Part shown: positions 1 to 18,894 of the stretch, piece after piece | How positions within the stretch are numbered: position 1 is the first letter of the stretch | Layout: the number at the start of each line of letters is the position of its first letter | DNA from: Tubiluchus corallicola | Lineage: Eukaryota; Priapulida; Priapulimorpha; Priapulimorphida; Tubiluchidae | Length of the DNA stretch: 64,000 nt | Reading direction: 5' to 3' | Assembly: GCA_030141605.1 (NCBI GenBank) | Contig: JAQGDQ010000928.1 | Location: 1 to 64,000 of the forward strand | Translations under genes and position numbers: made by a program | The notes under the pieces: generated by a model | Seen by the model: only the letters and a program-made list of their open reading frames with translations | What the model was told of the DNA's origin: nothing | Database searches by the model: none

Positions 1-2440
1 ATCTGCATACAAATTTTGTATTAACAGTAACACTGCATGAGACTTGTAAATTTAAACTCCCATGCTGACGGCAAGGCGCAGCAATTTTAACAGTCAATCT
101 TCGAATAAGAAATTTAAGCAAACTTTTGGTGAGCTAGTGAGTTTTTTGGTGCACACTGAAATAGCGAGCCAATGACGTTTACATGAGCATTTTAAATTAA
201 TAAGAATTTTCTTTTCTAGTTACATATGTTTTTCAAGCTTGTAAGCATAATATTTAATAATATAATTTTGTGTAGAAAGTGTATAAACATGATTATTAAT
301 TTTTCTTGACAGTGTCCTTACCTTTAGTTGTGCAGATAGACACATGATTCTTTCTAAGAATTGGGTAATAGTAGTTATGAACAATGCAGCCACACGTTGT
401 AAGCATTTTGTTGACAATGCAATTTTCGGTGCAAGCCTAAAAATGTTATCCAAAATATTGTAAAAGTTCTTCATAAACAAGAAGGACCAACAACAAGTAC
501 ATGTTTCAGAAGAGAAATCAAGTTTCTTTAAAAAATGCATCTATTTTAAAAGTCTGATCTAGGCACGAAAGTCACACAGCTATAAATTGATTTTATGATC
601 TCATCAGAGAGGGCACTTTAATTTGGGCATGCAGTGGACACACTGTTTTTCATAATTATCAAATTCAAACAGTGAAATAAATATCACGATTAAAGGTATT
701 CTTTTCAGAAAGGAAAAGCTTTATATATTATTTATATTCACACCTTTTGAAAGTGCAACTCTTCCTTATAAAATAGAGGTTGTTGAGTTGCTATGACTGC
801 ACATGCTGTTCTCATGCAGCTAGGTCTTTTAGAGTATATTGCACTGCATTTGCATGAATGAGCATGCAATGTACTGCCGCACAGCAATATGTCCTGCTGC
901 AGGGAGGGCAATGGTTACTATTAATGACACTTGTTTTGATCTTTTATGTTTCTATGTTTTGTAAACAACACAAATTTTGTCAGTTATTCAATCTACTTCA
1001 AAAAGAAATGTCTGCAACCGTTTTGATCAAAAAATTAATACAAATTGCCATTTTTGGCAGTAGGCCTATTATTGGTACAGACGTATATTGTTACAATAAT
1101 GTAAATATTTATATCTTGAGTGCATTTTACCTGATGATCAAATACATTTTACAAATAAAAGACTCGGTTTGAGCTAGACAACCAGAATAAAGGACTGACT
1201 GATTCTTAAAAGTTGAAGTACACTAATCCGAAAAGTAATCATATCCGTTTCGCCATCATTCAATTTTAAAGAACTATTTGACAAACACGAATTTCACAGG
1301 CACAATTTTGCAGAATTTTCGGGATGTGTTAACATCATCTGAATTACTGGTTTCTACACAAAGATATAACTCCGAATTTCATCCACATGAAAATGGAGAG
1401 CAACACCGTAGAACCTGCGAATCTGAAAAAGTAGGGCAGTGTAAATGGAAAAAAGCATATAGGACCTAAAACCAATTTAAGTAACAATCTCTGTGCAGCA
1501 CGCCACTTCCGAATCATTTCAGGAGATCTGGTTCCACTAATACTAACCAAGTGTTTTCTATTAAACAGGTAAGACCTGCAGTGCCTCTTATGTGACACCT
1601 ACTGTGAAGTCTGCTCAGAAGCACGCCAAGCGGCTGACAAATCCAATGTTAAAAGCGCAAAAGTTAATGCTTGCTTGCTCCATTTGTTGTAATAGCAAAT
1701 TTTCGTTTGAGATGAATATGCTAATTTGTTCGATTAATAAACATGTCAACGCTCTAAAGTGATGCTCTTTTCCGAAATTATCTAGCAAAGAATTGGCCAG
1801 TGTAATTAAATATCTCTTCTACAGGAACAACAAGAAGGTATAGCCTTGTCTCTGACACAGCTCGGTTGCTAATGCTGCTAGGTTCAAATAATCTTTGACG
1901 CTTTCATTATAATCACCATTGGTTTAAACTCTAAAAAGTTTATTGGAATATTTGTTCAATGAAAGAAAACAAGAGAAAGGAGACCAAAAAAAGAAAAGAA
2001 GATGCAAGAGGAAGATAAAAAACCTAATGATTTGCAGAAGTACTACAAAGGGACATGGCCAGGTTTGAAAGTTAAGGTGATCAAGCACGTAATAACGATA
2101 ACAGTGACACGTGCCAGACAATTTTTAATGCCTTGATTATACATTTTAATTTTGTGTCTAAAATCAAAACAGGGGGAAGACACAACATTAAAGGAAGTAC
2201 ATAATTGCTATTTTGTACTTAAAATAAAACGCAGCAAAAAGTATTACAGTAAGCTCTTAGATCTCATAATATAACAACATTTGTGTTATTATTATTATTT
2301 GCAAAAGTGAAATTAAGAGTTAAAAAATTGTTAAACAGGATTGTTAATTCTGAAAAATGTGCTTGGAGAAGCGATAGCTCTCCTTGCTCCTATAAAGGCA
2401 AAAGCAAATTTAGACAAAATAGTTTATTCAGACTTCATAC
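1..2440. other. Stretch with no resolved gene
   Basis: No exon or repeat family can be supported here. The DEG/ENaC gene to the right runs on the minus strand towards this stretch, so its last exons (cysteine-rich end of the extracellular domain and second membrane segment) could lie here or beyond the window edge. I searched the minus strand for them and did not find a convincing match. Confidence 0.4.
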
Positions 2441-8474
<6,034 letters not shown>

Positions 8475-8783
8475 AATTAACAATGCAAAAGCTCATGTGC
8501 ATTAAGTTTATAACAGTATGGCGGTATAACTCCTGTTCATTTAATTTTACAGCAAAAACTGAATAACAAAAGCAACCAACTAACTACCAAGATATAACGC
8601 CTTATGCCCAAAATCAATTTTATAGTGCCTCATTTTTCAATTGCCAAAGTTCATCATAATCAGTTGAGATGGATACACCAGGGGTTGTCTAGCAATGGTG
8701 ATTAATATGGCCATACTGGTTTCATAAATAAAACAGCTGCAGTTGTATGTATAGGTATATGCATATAGGTTTATAAAAGGTAT

Positions 8784-9760
8784 ATGCAAACACCAAAACA
8801 AAGACTAGTACTGGCCTAAGTGCTGTAATAAATTAAAACTTTGGCTAATGTTGTCATAAATGAATAGCAACAAACGTATACCATAAATGAATTTTTGATA
8901 ATGTCAAAGTAAAATAAATTACAAATATATAAAATATACACTGCTTATATTTTCCAGTTGTAAATGCATTTAAACACCAATTGTAAAAACGGACAGGAAG
9001 ATTGTATTAATTTAGTCATATACGAACATAACTATTTCTATAAAAAAAACTTAAGCTAATTAGTTAATTCATGAAGTCCATGTTCCATTAGTAGAAACTC
9101 AACTACGAAAATTAGTCGAATCAAAAGACCAGAATTGACAATACTTGTGCACTGAGACACGACTTACTTACAAATCTGTGCATTCTTTTGTCAGCTTTTA
9201 ACATCAATGTTTACAGTCTTGCATCAAATGAACTTGTACGTTTGTTCCTGCACGGGAACCATACCCTATATAATTCTGTGAACACTCAAATTTTTGTTTT
9301 ATTGCAATCTTTTATTTCAAACACCAAGCGTTTTAAATAGTATTAACTTTGTTACTCTTGTTACATAGTAATGCTCATGTTTATTGCAATATTTTTGTAC
9401 ATTGTGGTCACCATTGTTCTGCATCTGTCAATTCATAAATTATGTTTAAACCAAACACCAGAATAAAGACTATTATTGGGCTAAATGGCGTAATAAATTG
9501 CAGTTTTGGCTAATGCTGTCATATAAATGCATAGCAACAATGTTTGCTATAAATGAATTTTTGATAAAGTATATACACTGTTTAAATTTTTTGGTTAATA
9601 CAATATGAATGCATTTAAATAGTTGTAAGCATGGACAGGAATACCGTGTTCCTTTGGTCGTATACGTACATAATTATTTCTATAGATAAACTAAAGGAAA
9701 GTACGGCCACTAACTAATCAGTTAATTAATGAAATCCACGTTCCATCTGTGGAATGTATT
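8784..9760. repeat. Diverged direct duplication of about 300 bp
   Basis: About 8784-9080 and 9456-9760 share the same order of blocks: a TAATAAATT block, TTTGGCTAATG, ATAAATGAATTTTTGATAA, GGACAGGAA, a CATAAYTATTTCTATA block and a GTTAATTNATGAARTCCAYGTTCCAT block. They are tandem paralogous copies of an unidentified non-coding sequence, possibly two copies of a short element. They lie just 5' of the channel gene. Confidence 0.6.
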
Positions 9761-10770
9761 AGCAGAAAATCAACTACCGGATAGAATTTACAAATACTGG
9801 ATGGTTAACTAATATAATCCATGACTTACTATTAATTTTCTAAAAAGACGGAGAAAGTAACGAAAACAAGATTGAAATAGGTAAAAAATAAACAAATTGT
9901 GAAGGGTGAGCTGCAATGGTGATTTAGTATTGGCAAGCCGTAAATAGAAACGTATTGTGAGCAATTCTGACATAGCTTAAAAATTCAAATTATCAATGTT
10001 GCAAACAAGCTTATACAATATTAACAAAATACAAATTTTTTGCGTACTCAACAATGCTGACCTCTCTTGTGTGTGAGAGTTAATTGATTATGCACTGATG
10101 GTAACTAAATAGAAATCAAACAATGGGAAAACAGCTAATTAATTATTGGTTTTGAGGAGCCTCATAGATTTGTTTCACTTGATTTTATTACTCACATAGT
10201 TTACGCTATTGATTTTCACACTAAAAGTAAATTATATGGCGTTATTAAACTCGTGCTAAAACCACGTAATGTTACATTCCATGTAATAATTATGTATGAG
10301 ATTAGCGTACGTACATTTCATAGTGGGTGTGATAGACAAATACTACCTTTTCTGTTTTAGTGTATTCATTTATTGTGTATTCATTAGTGTACTCATGCTT
10401 CATGAGACTGTTATTCGTGAGAATGAAGCCCGATTTTGGCAATTTGTTGTTGTGTCTAATTTTATACAGAAATATCTTGTATGTTACATGACAATATCAT
10501 CAGGAAATAACAGGCGACACCTGGCCATAAAAATAAAAAGTAACCCTCAAAACACATCAATGATAAAACATACGTATGATCCTTTTTTATTGTTATACGA
10601 TATCTTTTGTTTTCTATAACACCATCAGGAAAACAAAACAACTTAGTTATAGTCAGAAAGAAACTCCGACTGCAATTGTATTCTTGTATGTAATAATTAT
10701 GCTATTACATAAAACAGTGTTACAAATCAAAGCTTCTCTTGTGTCAAAGAAAGAATGAGAAAGGGTGTTT
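9761..10770. other. Intergenic stretch without a recognisable gene
   Basis: Only scattered short reading frames occur here, with no splice context and no similarity that I recognise. Confidence 0.35.
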
Positions 10771-11700
10771 CTGTTAGGAGAACCGGACACTGATGAAAAG
10801 TGGCAGCACTTAGTTACAATCTACAATAAGAACACTGACAAGAAAACCTGTATAGATTTGATATAGAAGCACTAAGTGAGGTACAGTGTGCATTAAATTT
10901 TAGATTTAATAGCTTGAAAGCACAGTTATCGAAGCGTTTATGGCACTACTTCATTAAAGAAAAACAGGCCAGTTCCTATCCTGCAAACATGGAATTGGAG
11001 AAGTAATCTGTTGGCAATAGCTCGTGCATCCTGCAAATGGATTTCGCCGAGAACCACAAATGCCTTTACGAAGACGAATACAATTAGCCCAGTACCATCA
11101 GCGGCAGCTCTCTATTTACTCCATAATGATGTACCCTGCAGAGAAGAGCCTCAATTATGTTAATTGTGACCAGACAACAGAGATGACAAATTAGCTGTTG
11201 CTGCATATTATGTCCAACATGTTGAGGTATAACAAAAGCCGAGTCGTCCAAAAGTAGAAAGATTTTAGAAACAGTAAATATAGAGGTTGGTGCATCAGGC
11301 CAATTTACATGCTTGCCTTCCTTCAGAGGTTAAAAGATAGCTACAACATCGAGTTGGCATGAATTACTTCACAGAGAGCCATCGGACAAGCCCAACGATT
11401 CTCTAACAGGAAGTATAAAAAGAACTACTCACAGAAACATTACAGTTTATAGTCATAATATGACTGATGTGTTTGGCTTTCAGCAGGCGGTTTGAGATGC
11501 ATATAACAAAAAGGATACTATTGATAAATGAAAACAAAATAAACAAAGGGGTTATAAGAATATAGATTTAGAGCAGTTATGGATTGTACCGAACCCTTTC
11601 ATGGTACAATGGCAACCCATTACATGTAACTACAAAGCAAAAATGCAATCGAGATTATGTACAGTGGCAACATTGAAATATCAAAAGTTCGAAAGATGGA
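10770..11700 (+). pseudogene. Decayed coding remnant, probably from a repetitive element
   Basis: Broken plus-strand frames look protein-coding. Near 11035 the frame reads LQMDFAENHKCLYEDE. It continues after a frame change as QLAQYHQRQLSIYS, and other fragments follow further on, interrupted by stops and shifts. The MDFAEN-type block reminds me of uncharacterised proteins that occur in many copies in invertebrate genomes. I cannot name the family. The function is unknown and the copy is clearly dead. Confidence 0.35.
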
Positions 11701-11704
11701 ATAT

Positions 11705-13905
11705 TTTAGATTTAATAGATTTATTTTCGCAATAAACATATACATATACATTACATGTGCATCGATAATCAGTTTTTGTTAATATAAAAATATGATACAA
11801 TTCATGAATTCTGCGCTAGAGACCTAAGAAGCTAGCTTATGGTAGGCCTCTAGAATTAGTTACGAAAAAAATTACAATATATACAGATACAATATTACAA
11901 TATATACAAATATGAATACGGGTGGGAAGTAATAAAAATATTATTATACTAGCGGGGAAGTTTTTGAAAATGAAAAACAACAAATCATGATTGAGTGATC
12001 AGTTATATGTTTCAAGTAAGTTTAATTTATTATTTTTTTTAAATATGGACAGCGAGTTGGCATTTTTAATAGCTGGAGCAATTGAATTCCATATGTAAGG
12101 GCCATTGTATTTAATAGGAAATTTTCTAACATTTGTGTTGCACTGTATGTAGTGATAGTTAAGTCTATAACATGTGCCGTAATTATGTATCTCGCCATTC
12201 AAACAAAAATAATCAGTAAATAAGGGAGGCGATAATTTATGAGATAATTTGTACATGAAAATGGCAGTTTGGAACTTATTAATGTCATAAATGTTTAGAA
12301 AGCTTAGTCTTTTAAATATTGGTGGTGTACGGTCCTGATAACCGGCAAATGTTATAGCTCGCACTATTTTCTTCTGAATCAGATGAATTTTTTTCAATCG
12401 ATTGGTGTATGTGCTTCCCCAAATAATGTTTGAATCATTAAGATATGGTAAAAAAACAGAATTATATAATAATACAAGTACTGATTTAGGCAATATGTGT
12501 CTAACTCTGTATATAATACCTATGGTTTTTGAGATTTTGCTTTCGATAAATCTAAGATGTTCTTGCCAAGTTAGGTGTTCATCTATGATGGTGCCTAAGA
12601 ACTTAGTATATTTTACTTGATTTATTGGGACTTCATCGATTTTTACTGTAAGATTACTAGGGATTCTTTTATTTTTATTTGTGAATACAATAAATTTGGT
12701 TTTTTCAATATTCAGCGATAACTTATTAGCTTTAAACTAGGTGGAGAGGTGTACAAGTTCTTGGTTTACAGTATTTATCATTGATTCATAGTTTGAGTGA
12801 CTATAGAATATGCTAGTATCATCGGCAAATAAAATGAAGTCTAGCAGAGTGGAGACATTGTGGACATCATTAATATAGAGAAGAAAAAGCAATGGACCTA
12901 AGATTGAGCCTTGGGGAACACCATAGTTAATTTGCTTCAAAGAAGAAAATGTGTTCTCAATTAGTACGGATTGTTTTCTGTTGTGTAAATAACTTGTAAA
13001 CCACTGTAAAGGTAGACCTCTGTCTGACACCATAGTTGTTTAATTTATCTAAGAGTATTTGATGGTCAATAGTATCAAAGGCCTTAGATAAATCAATAAA
13101 AATACCAATTGTAAATTCATTATTGTCAATTGCATTTGATATTAAATCAAGAAGTTCAAGTAGAGCCATGTAAGTGGAGTGGTTTTGTCTAAAGCCTAGT
13201 TGTTTGTTATATAATGTTTTTTTAATGAAACTTAGTAGTCTATTATACATTAGTCTTTCAAGAATTTTGGAAAAACAGGGAAGAATTGAAATGGGTCTTA
13301 TCACCAGTTTTAAAAATTGGATTAACCTTAGCTATTTTCAGAGAGTCTGGGACTATACCTGTTGAAAATGACTTGTTAAACATATAAAGTAGAGGTTCAG
13401 CAATACAGTTGATGGATTTTTTAAGGATAATTTATGATATACCATCATATCCTGTACTGTTTTTATTTTTTAAATTATTTGCCACATTTAATAGCTCCGT
13501 TTTGTCAATTGGAAGCAACTGCATTGAATTGCTACATGCATTTGGTAAGTATGAAAAATATGATGTATTTGTAGTGGGAATTTTTCCTGCTAGAGTTGAT
13601 CCTACATTTACAAAATAGTTATTAAAGCCATCCGATATTTCTTTTGATGTCATTAGGTTATGGTGTGATTTTTTGAAATGTGACTGTTCTATATGAGAAG
13701 TGTCTTTTTTATTAATAGCTAAATTTATAATTTTCCACGTTTTTCTCATGTTATTCACATTACTTTTAATTGTATTGGCATAATAATCTTTTTCGGCTTT
13801 TCTTAGTATTGACGTTAAGTTATTTCTATAAGTTTTATAAAGGTCAATGTTCAGATCAGTAGGGTTTTTTAATTTTAGTTTATATAATTTATTTTTGTCA
13901 AAACA
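11705..13905 (-). mobile_element. 5'-truncated non-LTR retrotransposon (Jockey/CR1-like), decayed
   Basis: The minus strand encodes most of a LINE reverse transcriptase, broken by a few frameshifts and stops. In order it shows a linker region (about 13905-13430), the block for motifs 1-3 with GFRQNHST and FIDLSKAFDTIDH (about 13300-13040), GVPQGSILGPLLFLLYIND and the catalytic FADDT (about 12930-12790), then the thumb and C-terminal region with KFLGTIIDEHLTW and the WNSIAPAIK end (12700-12000). There is no endonuclease domain, as expected for a 5' truncation. The 3' end, in an A/T-rich tail near 11710, contains AATAAA on the minus strand. The GVPQGS-LFADDT context places it with Jockey/CR1-type LINEs; the exact clade is uncertain. 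Confidence 0.85.
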
Positions 13906-15900
13906 AACACAAATTCTAAACCTTCAACGCCATGTAAAATGAAGTTAAAAAACCTGCGAGGGCATGTCTAGGTTGAGGGTGTGAAAGACCAAAGTATGGA
14001 TTAAGTGCATGAAGTGGAGTCACAACTTATGTGCTGGAGATGAAAGCGATAAAACTATTGTATTTTCTGTGAAAGATGTTTTTATTGTTATCAAACAAAA
14101 TTGGCAAGTTCTTGTTAAATTTAATTGAATGCTAAATATCGCTTTGTATCAGCTTGTGTTATTTTAGGCTTAATTATCTATCTTTGATTCTGGATATGAA
14201 GAAATGTTTATTCAGACAGACGTTGACGGATGCAAGATGCGTTGTTTTTCGATACTGCCGGGTGAACAAAACATTGTGCATCTCTTTAGCAAAGAACATA
14301 AAATGGCTGCTAGATGTTGGCCGCACTCTTATCTCTTAGCAGGCACCCAGATAAAAATCTCAGATTGCCTGAACCCACTCCTATAGCTTACATACTATAC
14401 TGGTTAAGTTTCACATCTCTACTTTGTCACTTTTTGGCTGCCGACTAGTTTATGCACATAAAGACAAAGCTTGAGTTACAGAGTGGATACTGGGAGTTGG
14501 GAATACGTTACACCCTTTTCTACAGCGAAATGATTAAATACTAGTACTTGAGCATTGAAATTCAATCTTCAAATCAAGAAAATGTTTAATCTATTATTTA
14601 ATCATGATAAACGCTTTTCCAGTATTAAGTGTTTTAAAATGTATAATTTTTATCGGACTTGAAAATGGAGTAGTGTATGAAAAATCATCTTGTCTTCTTT
14701 TAAGCTTTACTAGCTCTGTATGCATTGCAGGAAATGTGTCTCTATAATAACTCTCTTTTAAATTTTTATTAATGGTCTATGTAAAATTGTGTTCACTTAA
14801 TAGCATTTTGCTTACAGTTTTATTTTGTTTGCAGTAGTGAATCAGTGATGTATCGCACGATGAAAGCTCATGTAAAAAGTTTATATTCTTGATATGAACT
14901 TTATAGATTGGACTTTGTTATCGACAACAATCTCAAGCCATGGCTACTGGAAAACAATGCTGGACCTTTGTAATAAAATTTATTTATTACTGAAAGAATG
15001 AGAGCAAAATCCTTTTTTGTTTAGCCTCACGTACAATCATATTGGAGAGGGTGTTGACCTCACCTACGTTCTAAATAATGTTGTGTAGAGTCACTCACCT
15101 CAATGTGTTCGGGATATTGTTTTCGTAGGGAGGTTCTAACTTAAAGGTCAAATACAGCGTGCTTTATGAAGTTCAGTTTTATACAAAAACGGAAAGAAAA
15201 TGCTCTAATTAAGATTTACTTATATTTTTAGCTATTTCTTGGTGGTTTATGTAAGAGAAAATCCGGTTTGAATGTGTCATATCATTCACGTCCCACAAGT
15301 GCGCTTGATCAACCCCTGCCCATTTGACCAATCAGAGTCTTATTACATCTGATCAATCAGATTTGGCTGATTTTAGGGCAGTAACCTAACGGTTAAATAA
15401 AGGAAAGAAAAAGTCACTTAGTATGTTGGGTTTATTTTACTCTTATCACTTAAACTTAGAAAAATTTAACAAAGAAATTTGCAAAGAACTGTCTATAAAG
15501 AATAAATTTAAAATATGCCACTTCTGAATAGAAATCTCAGGCGTGGTCGTTGCCGCCATTCACCTGAAAATCATGACGTAACTGGGGAGACTGTGTGGCT
15601 TTCCGTAAGCGCTCGCTGCTTAAGCTAATTCAAACTTCTGCAGCTTACCTAATGTTTACGTAAAAATATTACAAAATTTGCTATCTATTTTTTGTAAAAA
15701 CTTATACTTTTGGAAGAAAATGGGCGTTCAAAATAGGAGCGCCGTAGCATGAAGTGATCGTGACTTTAAGGTGATTTTACTAATTACACGAGGCGCTTAT
15801 TGCAGTTTTATTACTTAAACCCTTCTTACATTTTTTACGAACATTAAAATAAACCTAAATTCCTAGAAGGCTTCGCCTTTCCTTTAATTAGCCCTTCATC
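13906..15900. other. Intergenic stretch without a recognisable gene
   Basis: No supported exon. A textbook CCAAT box (GACCAATCAGAG) occurs near 15326, followed by a second ATCAAT box; both could belong to an upstream regulatory region of the gene that begins further right. Confidence 0.35.
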
Positions 15901-15925
15901 CCGCCAAGAAAAATCCACTTCTCAA

Positions 15926-15965
15926 GGGATATATAAGCAGAGGCGCCGGGATTTAACGGTTACTC
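15926..15965 (+). promoter_or_regulatory. TATA-type core promoter candidate
   Basis: TATATAAG at 15930-15937 sits in a locally GC-rich context (GCAGAGGCGCCGGG) on the coding strand of the coiled-coil gene. It lies about 550 bp upstream of the first coding exon, whose acceptor at 16480-16481 implies an upstream untranslated exon. The donor of that exon was not fixed. A GTATGT at about 16367 is one possibility. Confidence 0.35.
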
Positions 15966-16481
15966 TTGCTCTGATGTTTATTGTTTAACTTTTGTGTCGC
16001 TACTTATGATGTTAGCTGGATATTATACTACATGCATATACGGTCAATTATAGCTTTAGTATTACAACATTCAACTTTATTAGTTTGGTGTTTTCATTAT
16101 ATAACCAAACAATAAAAACCAATATGACATCAACCTTCATTACTGTCCTAAGTACTCGCAAATTTAATGGTTTGGTAGACAGCCAACAATACATGTCAGA
16201 GGTCAAGAAACATGACGAGATGATTTAGTCTTTTACCAGTTTCCCCTATAAGTGTCGATTATAAGTGATCTCTTTACACTGACATCCAGCGACGAGACAA
16301 ACGTAGCCTATTGATTTTAATGAATCGTTAATTTTTATAAATAATTATTTTGCGTGCTACAATTGGTATGTGAACTCACCTTTTCTCAGTAAAGACCACT
16401 CGCTAATTTAACCAATATATTACGATTCCGTAAATATCTTGAGAGTTCTACAGCAGGAATAAGCATTGATTTTTTTTGTAG

Positions 16482-18655
16482 TTTGTATGACGGGGAAATC
16501 AGTGGAAGAATGGCCCGCGACACCTTAATTTTAGCTGGTTATCGAATACCAAAGAAATCAGTGGTAACGGCTTCGACGAATAATATTGTTTCGAGGAAAC
16601 ATTATGTGAAAGAGTGTGTCGCTTCAAGGAAACGTATTACTACGAGGAAACGTGTTGTGAAAGCAAGGAAACGGTTTGTTGATGCAAACCTGAAAAGGTG
16701 AGAGCACAAAAAGTGAACAGACCTTTAGGCCGTTGTGTTTTATTCTTATACTGTTTCTTGATAATTGCAATCATTATTGTGATTATTACTAACTGGCCCT
16801 TATGTTCTTATACACGCCGTTTGAAGATGATGTCACTATTTTAACGAACTTTAAGATACTTAAAGGACAAGAAAAGGGGTACCTGAACTATGTTTCAGAA
16901 AAATCGCTTTGAAAAATTTCAGACAATAAAACTTCACAGTCGTCAGCACTGAAGATATGCCACATTGCCGGTAAAAGAACGTCACAAACTGATATGTAAA
17001 TGAAATTTTCACTTTATTTGAACTATTTTAGCCATGATTTTTCAGCGGTTTTGACATCTAGGAAAAAAGAAAAGGTTTTTTGGATAAATACTAGAAAAAC
17101 TTCGAAAAAGTACTACCGAAAATTATCTGAAATTTCGGTTACGAAGCTAAATAAATTTCGTCGAAACTGAAACCTAAACTGAAAGTGCAGTTATCTGCAA
17201 ACCGAACCGGAAATTTCATTTTGATAACATCCCTGCTTATAGTTGACAGAAGGTAATTCTTTATAAATTTCAACTTAGAAAAACTTTGCTTACAGCTAGC
17301 CACACTGATGGCTTTAGGCAAACTTTTCTCTTTTAGACAATTGAAGAAAATTCCTCAGTCTCTTTTTCTTGATCTTGTCTTGTGCCATATTGGCATGAGG
17401 TGTGTCATCATATCGATTAACAACTTTCACATTCACGGATATTTCACATTGCGGGACAGTGTGACAACAAAACAGCACCAAGAAGCCAACTTCAAAATTT
17501 AGCCATTTTGGAAAAGAATCGACAAAAAGTACCTCAAATCACAAGAAAGTAATAAAATTATATCAAGTGGCACAAAAATGCGCCAAAGTTTTGATCATGA
17601 TATTATAAGAAGAAAATAACGGAATCTCTTGAAAATTGCTACGATGATGCAGCAGGCCATTTTGTATAAACAGTAAAAATGTGCCATTTTCTTAGATTTT
17701 TCAAAACATATAGCAGTTTTAGAACAAAAAGTGATAGAAATAAATGCCGGAATAAATTTTGTACGTCACTATTAAAGAAATTTACTTTGTGTCCAAAATT
17801 TTCTGAAAATGCTATCATTTATACTTAAGATTATATTAAACATTGATGCATATCTAGTTTTTTTATCTACCTGTCTATTTTTGTGCAATGCATTCTTTAG
17901 AACTGTCATGAATGAGCATTTGAGCATTGTAGAATTGTTGCAAAATATTTCACTATGCAATGGCCGCAAAAGGGATGGACGATAGATCAGGAATATTATG
18001 AATATTTATTGATGGTGTAATTATGTGAAGAGCTTGTGTTATAGGCTTATTTTAGTGATACAACAACGAATTAAACATTGAATTGAGTGAAAATAGTTCA
18101 AATGACTACCATAAGGATGCATACAAATTAGTCCAATCCAGATGAGCTCTAGTCTCAGCTCCCAGTGAGCTCCAACTTGGTAAACTTTACATGTTAAGCC
18201 TTTTTCATTTAATACAAGAATTCATAAAACCCATGTGGACCTGTAAGTGTATTGCGGAGTAGGTCCGAATGTGATTAGATTTTCGAGTTTTTCGTCTTCT
18301 TTCAGCCTTGCACAGAGGAAGAAAAAATCTGCTGCGACCCGAAAATTTAGGTTTAATAACTTACACTCACTTTCAAACTATACCTAACAGTTTGTGCTTT
18401 AGGGCCTACTTTAATGTGCTGCTTTCCTTTTTTGTTTGAAAGCGTATAAATGGACCCAATTGGCTCTTCAAATGTAGAGCGTTTGTGCATTATGGATTAT
18501 AGTTTTGTACTAGCAAAAGCCAAAAACAGAAGGTCGCCTTGACTTTTGCATTGTTGCTCATCTCCTCTCTCGCTCTCTCTTTTGCACTCACTCACTCTCT
18601 ATCTCCCTTTTCCCCTCTCTGTCTTAAATTTCGTACACATATACAAGCGCGCACG

Positions 18656-18686
<31 letters not shown>

Positions 18687-18795
18687 TTCTCTCTTACTCT
18701 CTCTCTCCCCTGGTTTTTCCCTGCAATTTCTCTCTCTCTCTCTCCCCTGGTCTTTCCCTACAATTTTCCTCTCTCCCCCCTGGTCTTTCCCTGCA

Positions 18796-18894
<99 letters not shown>

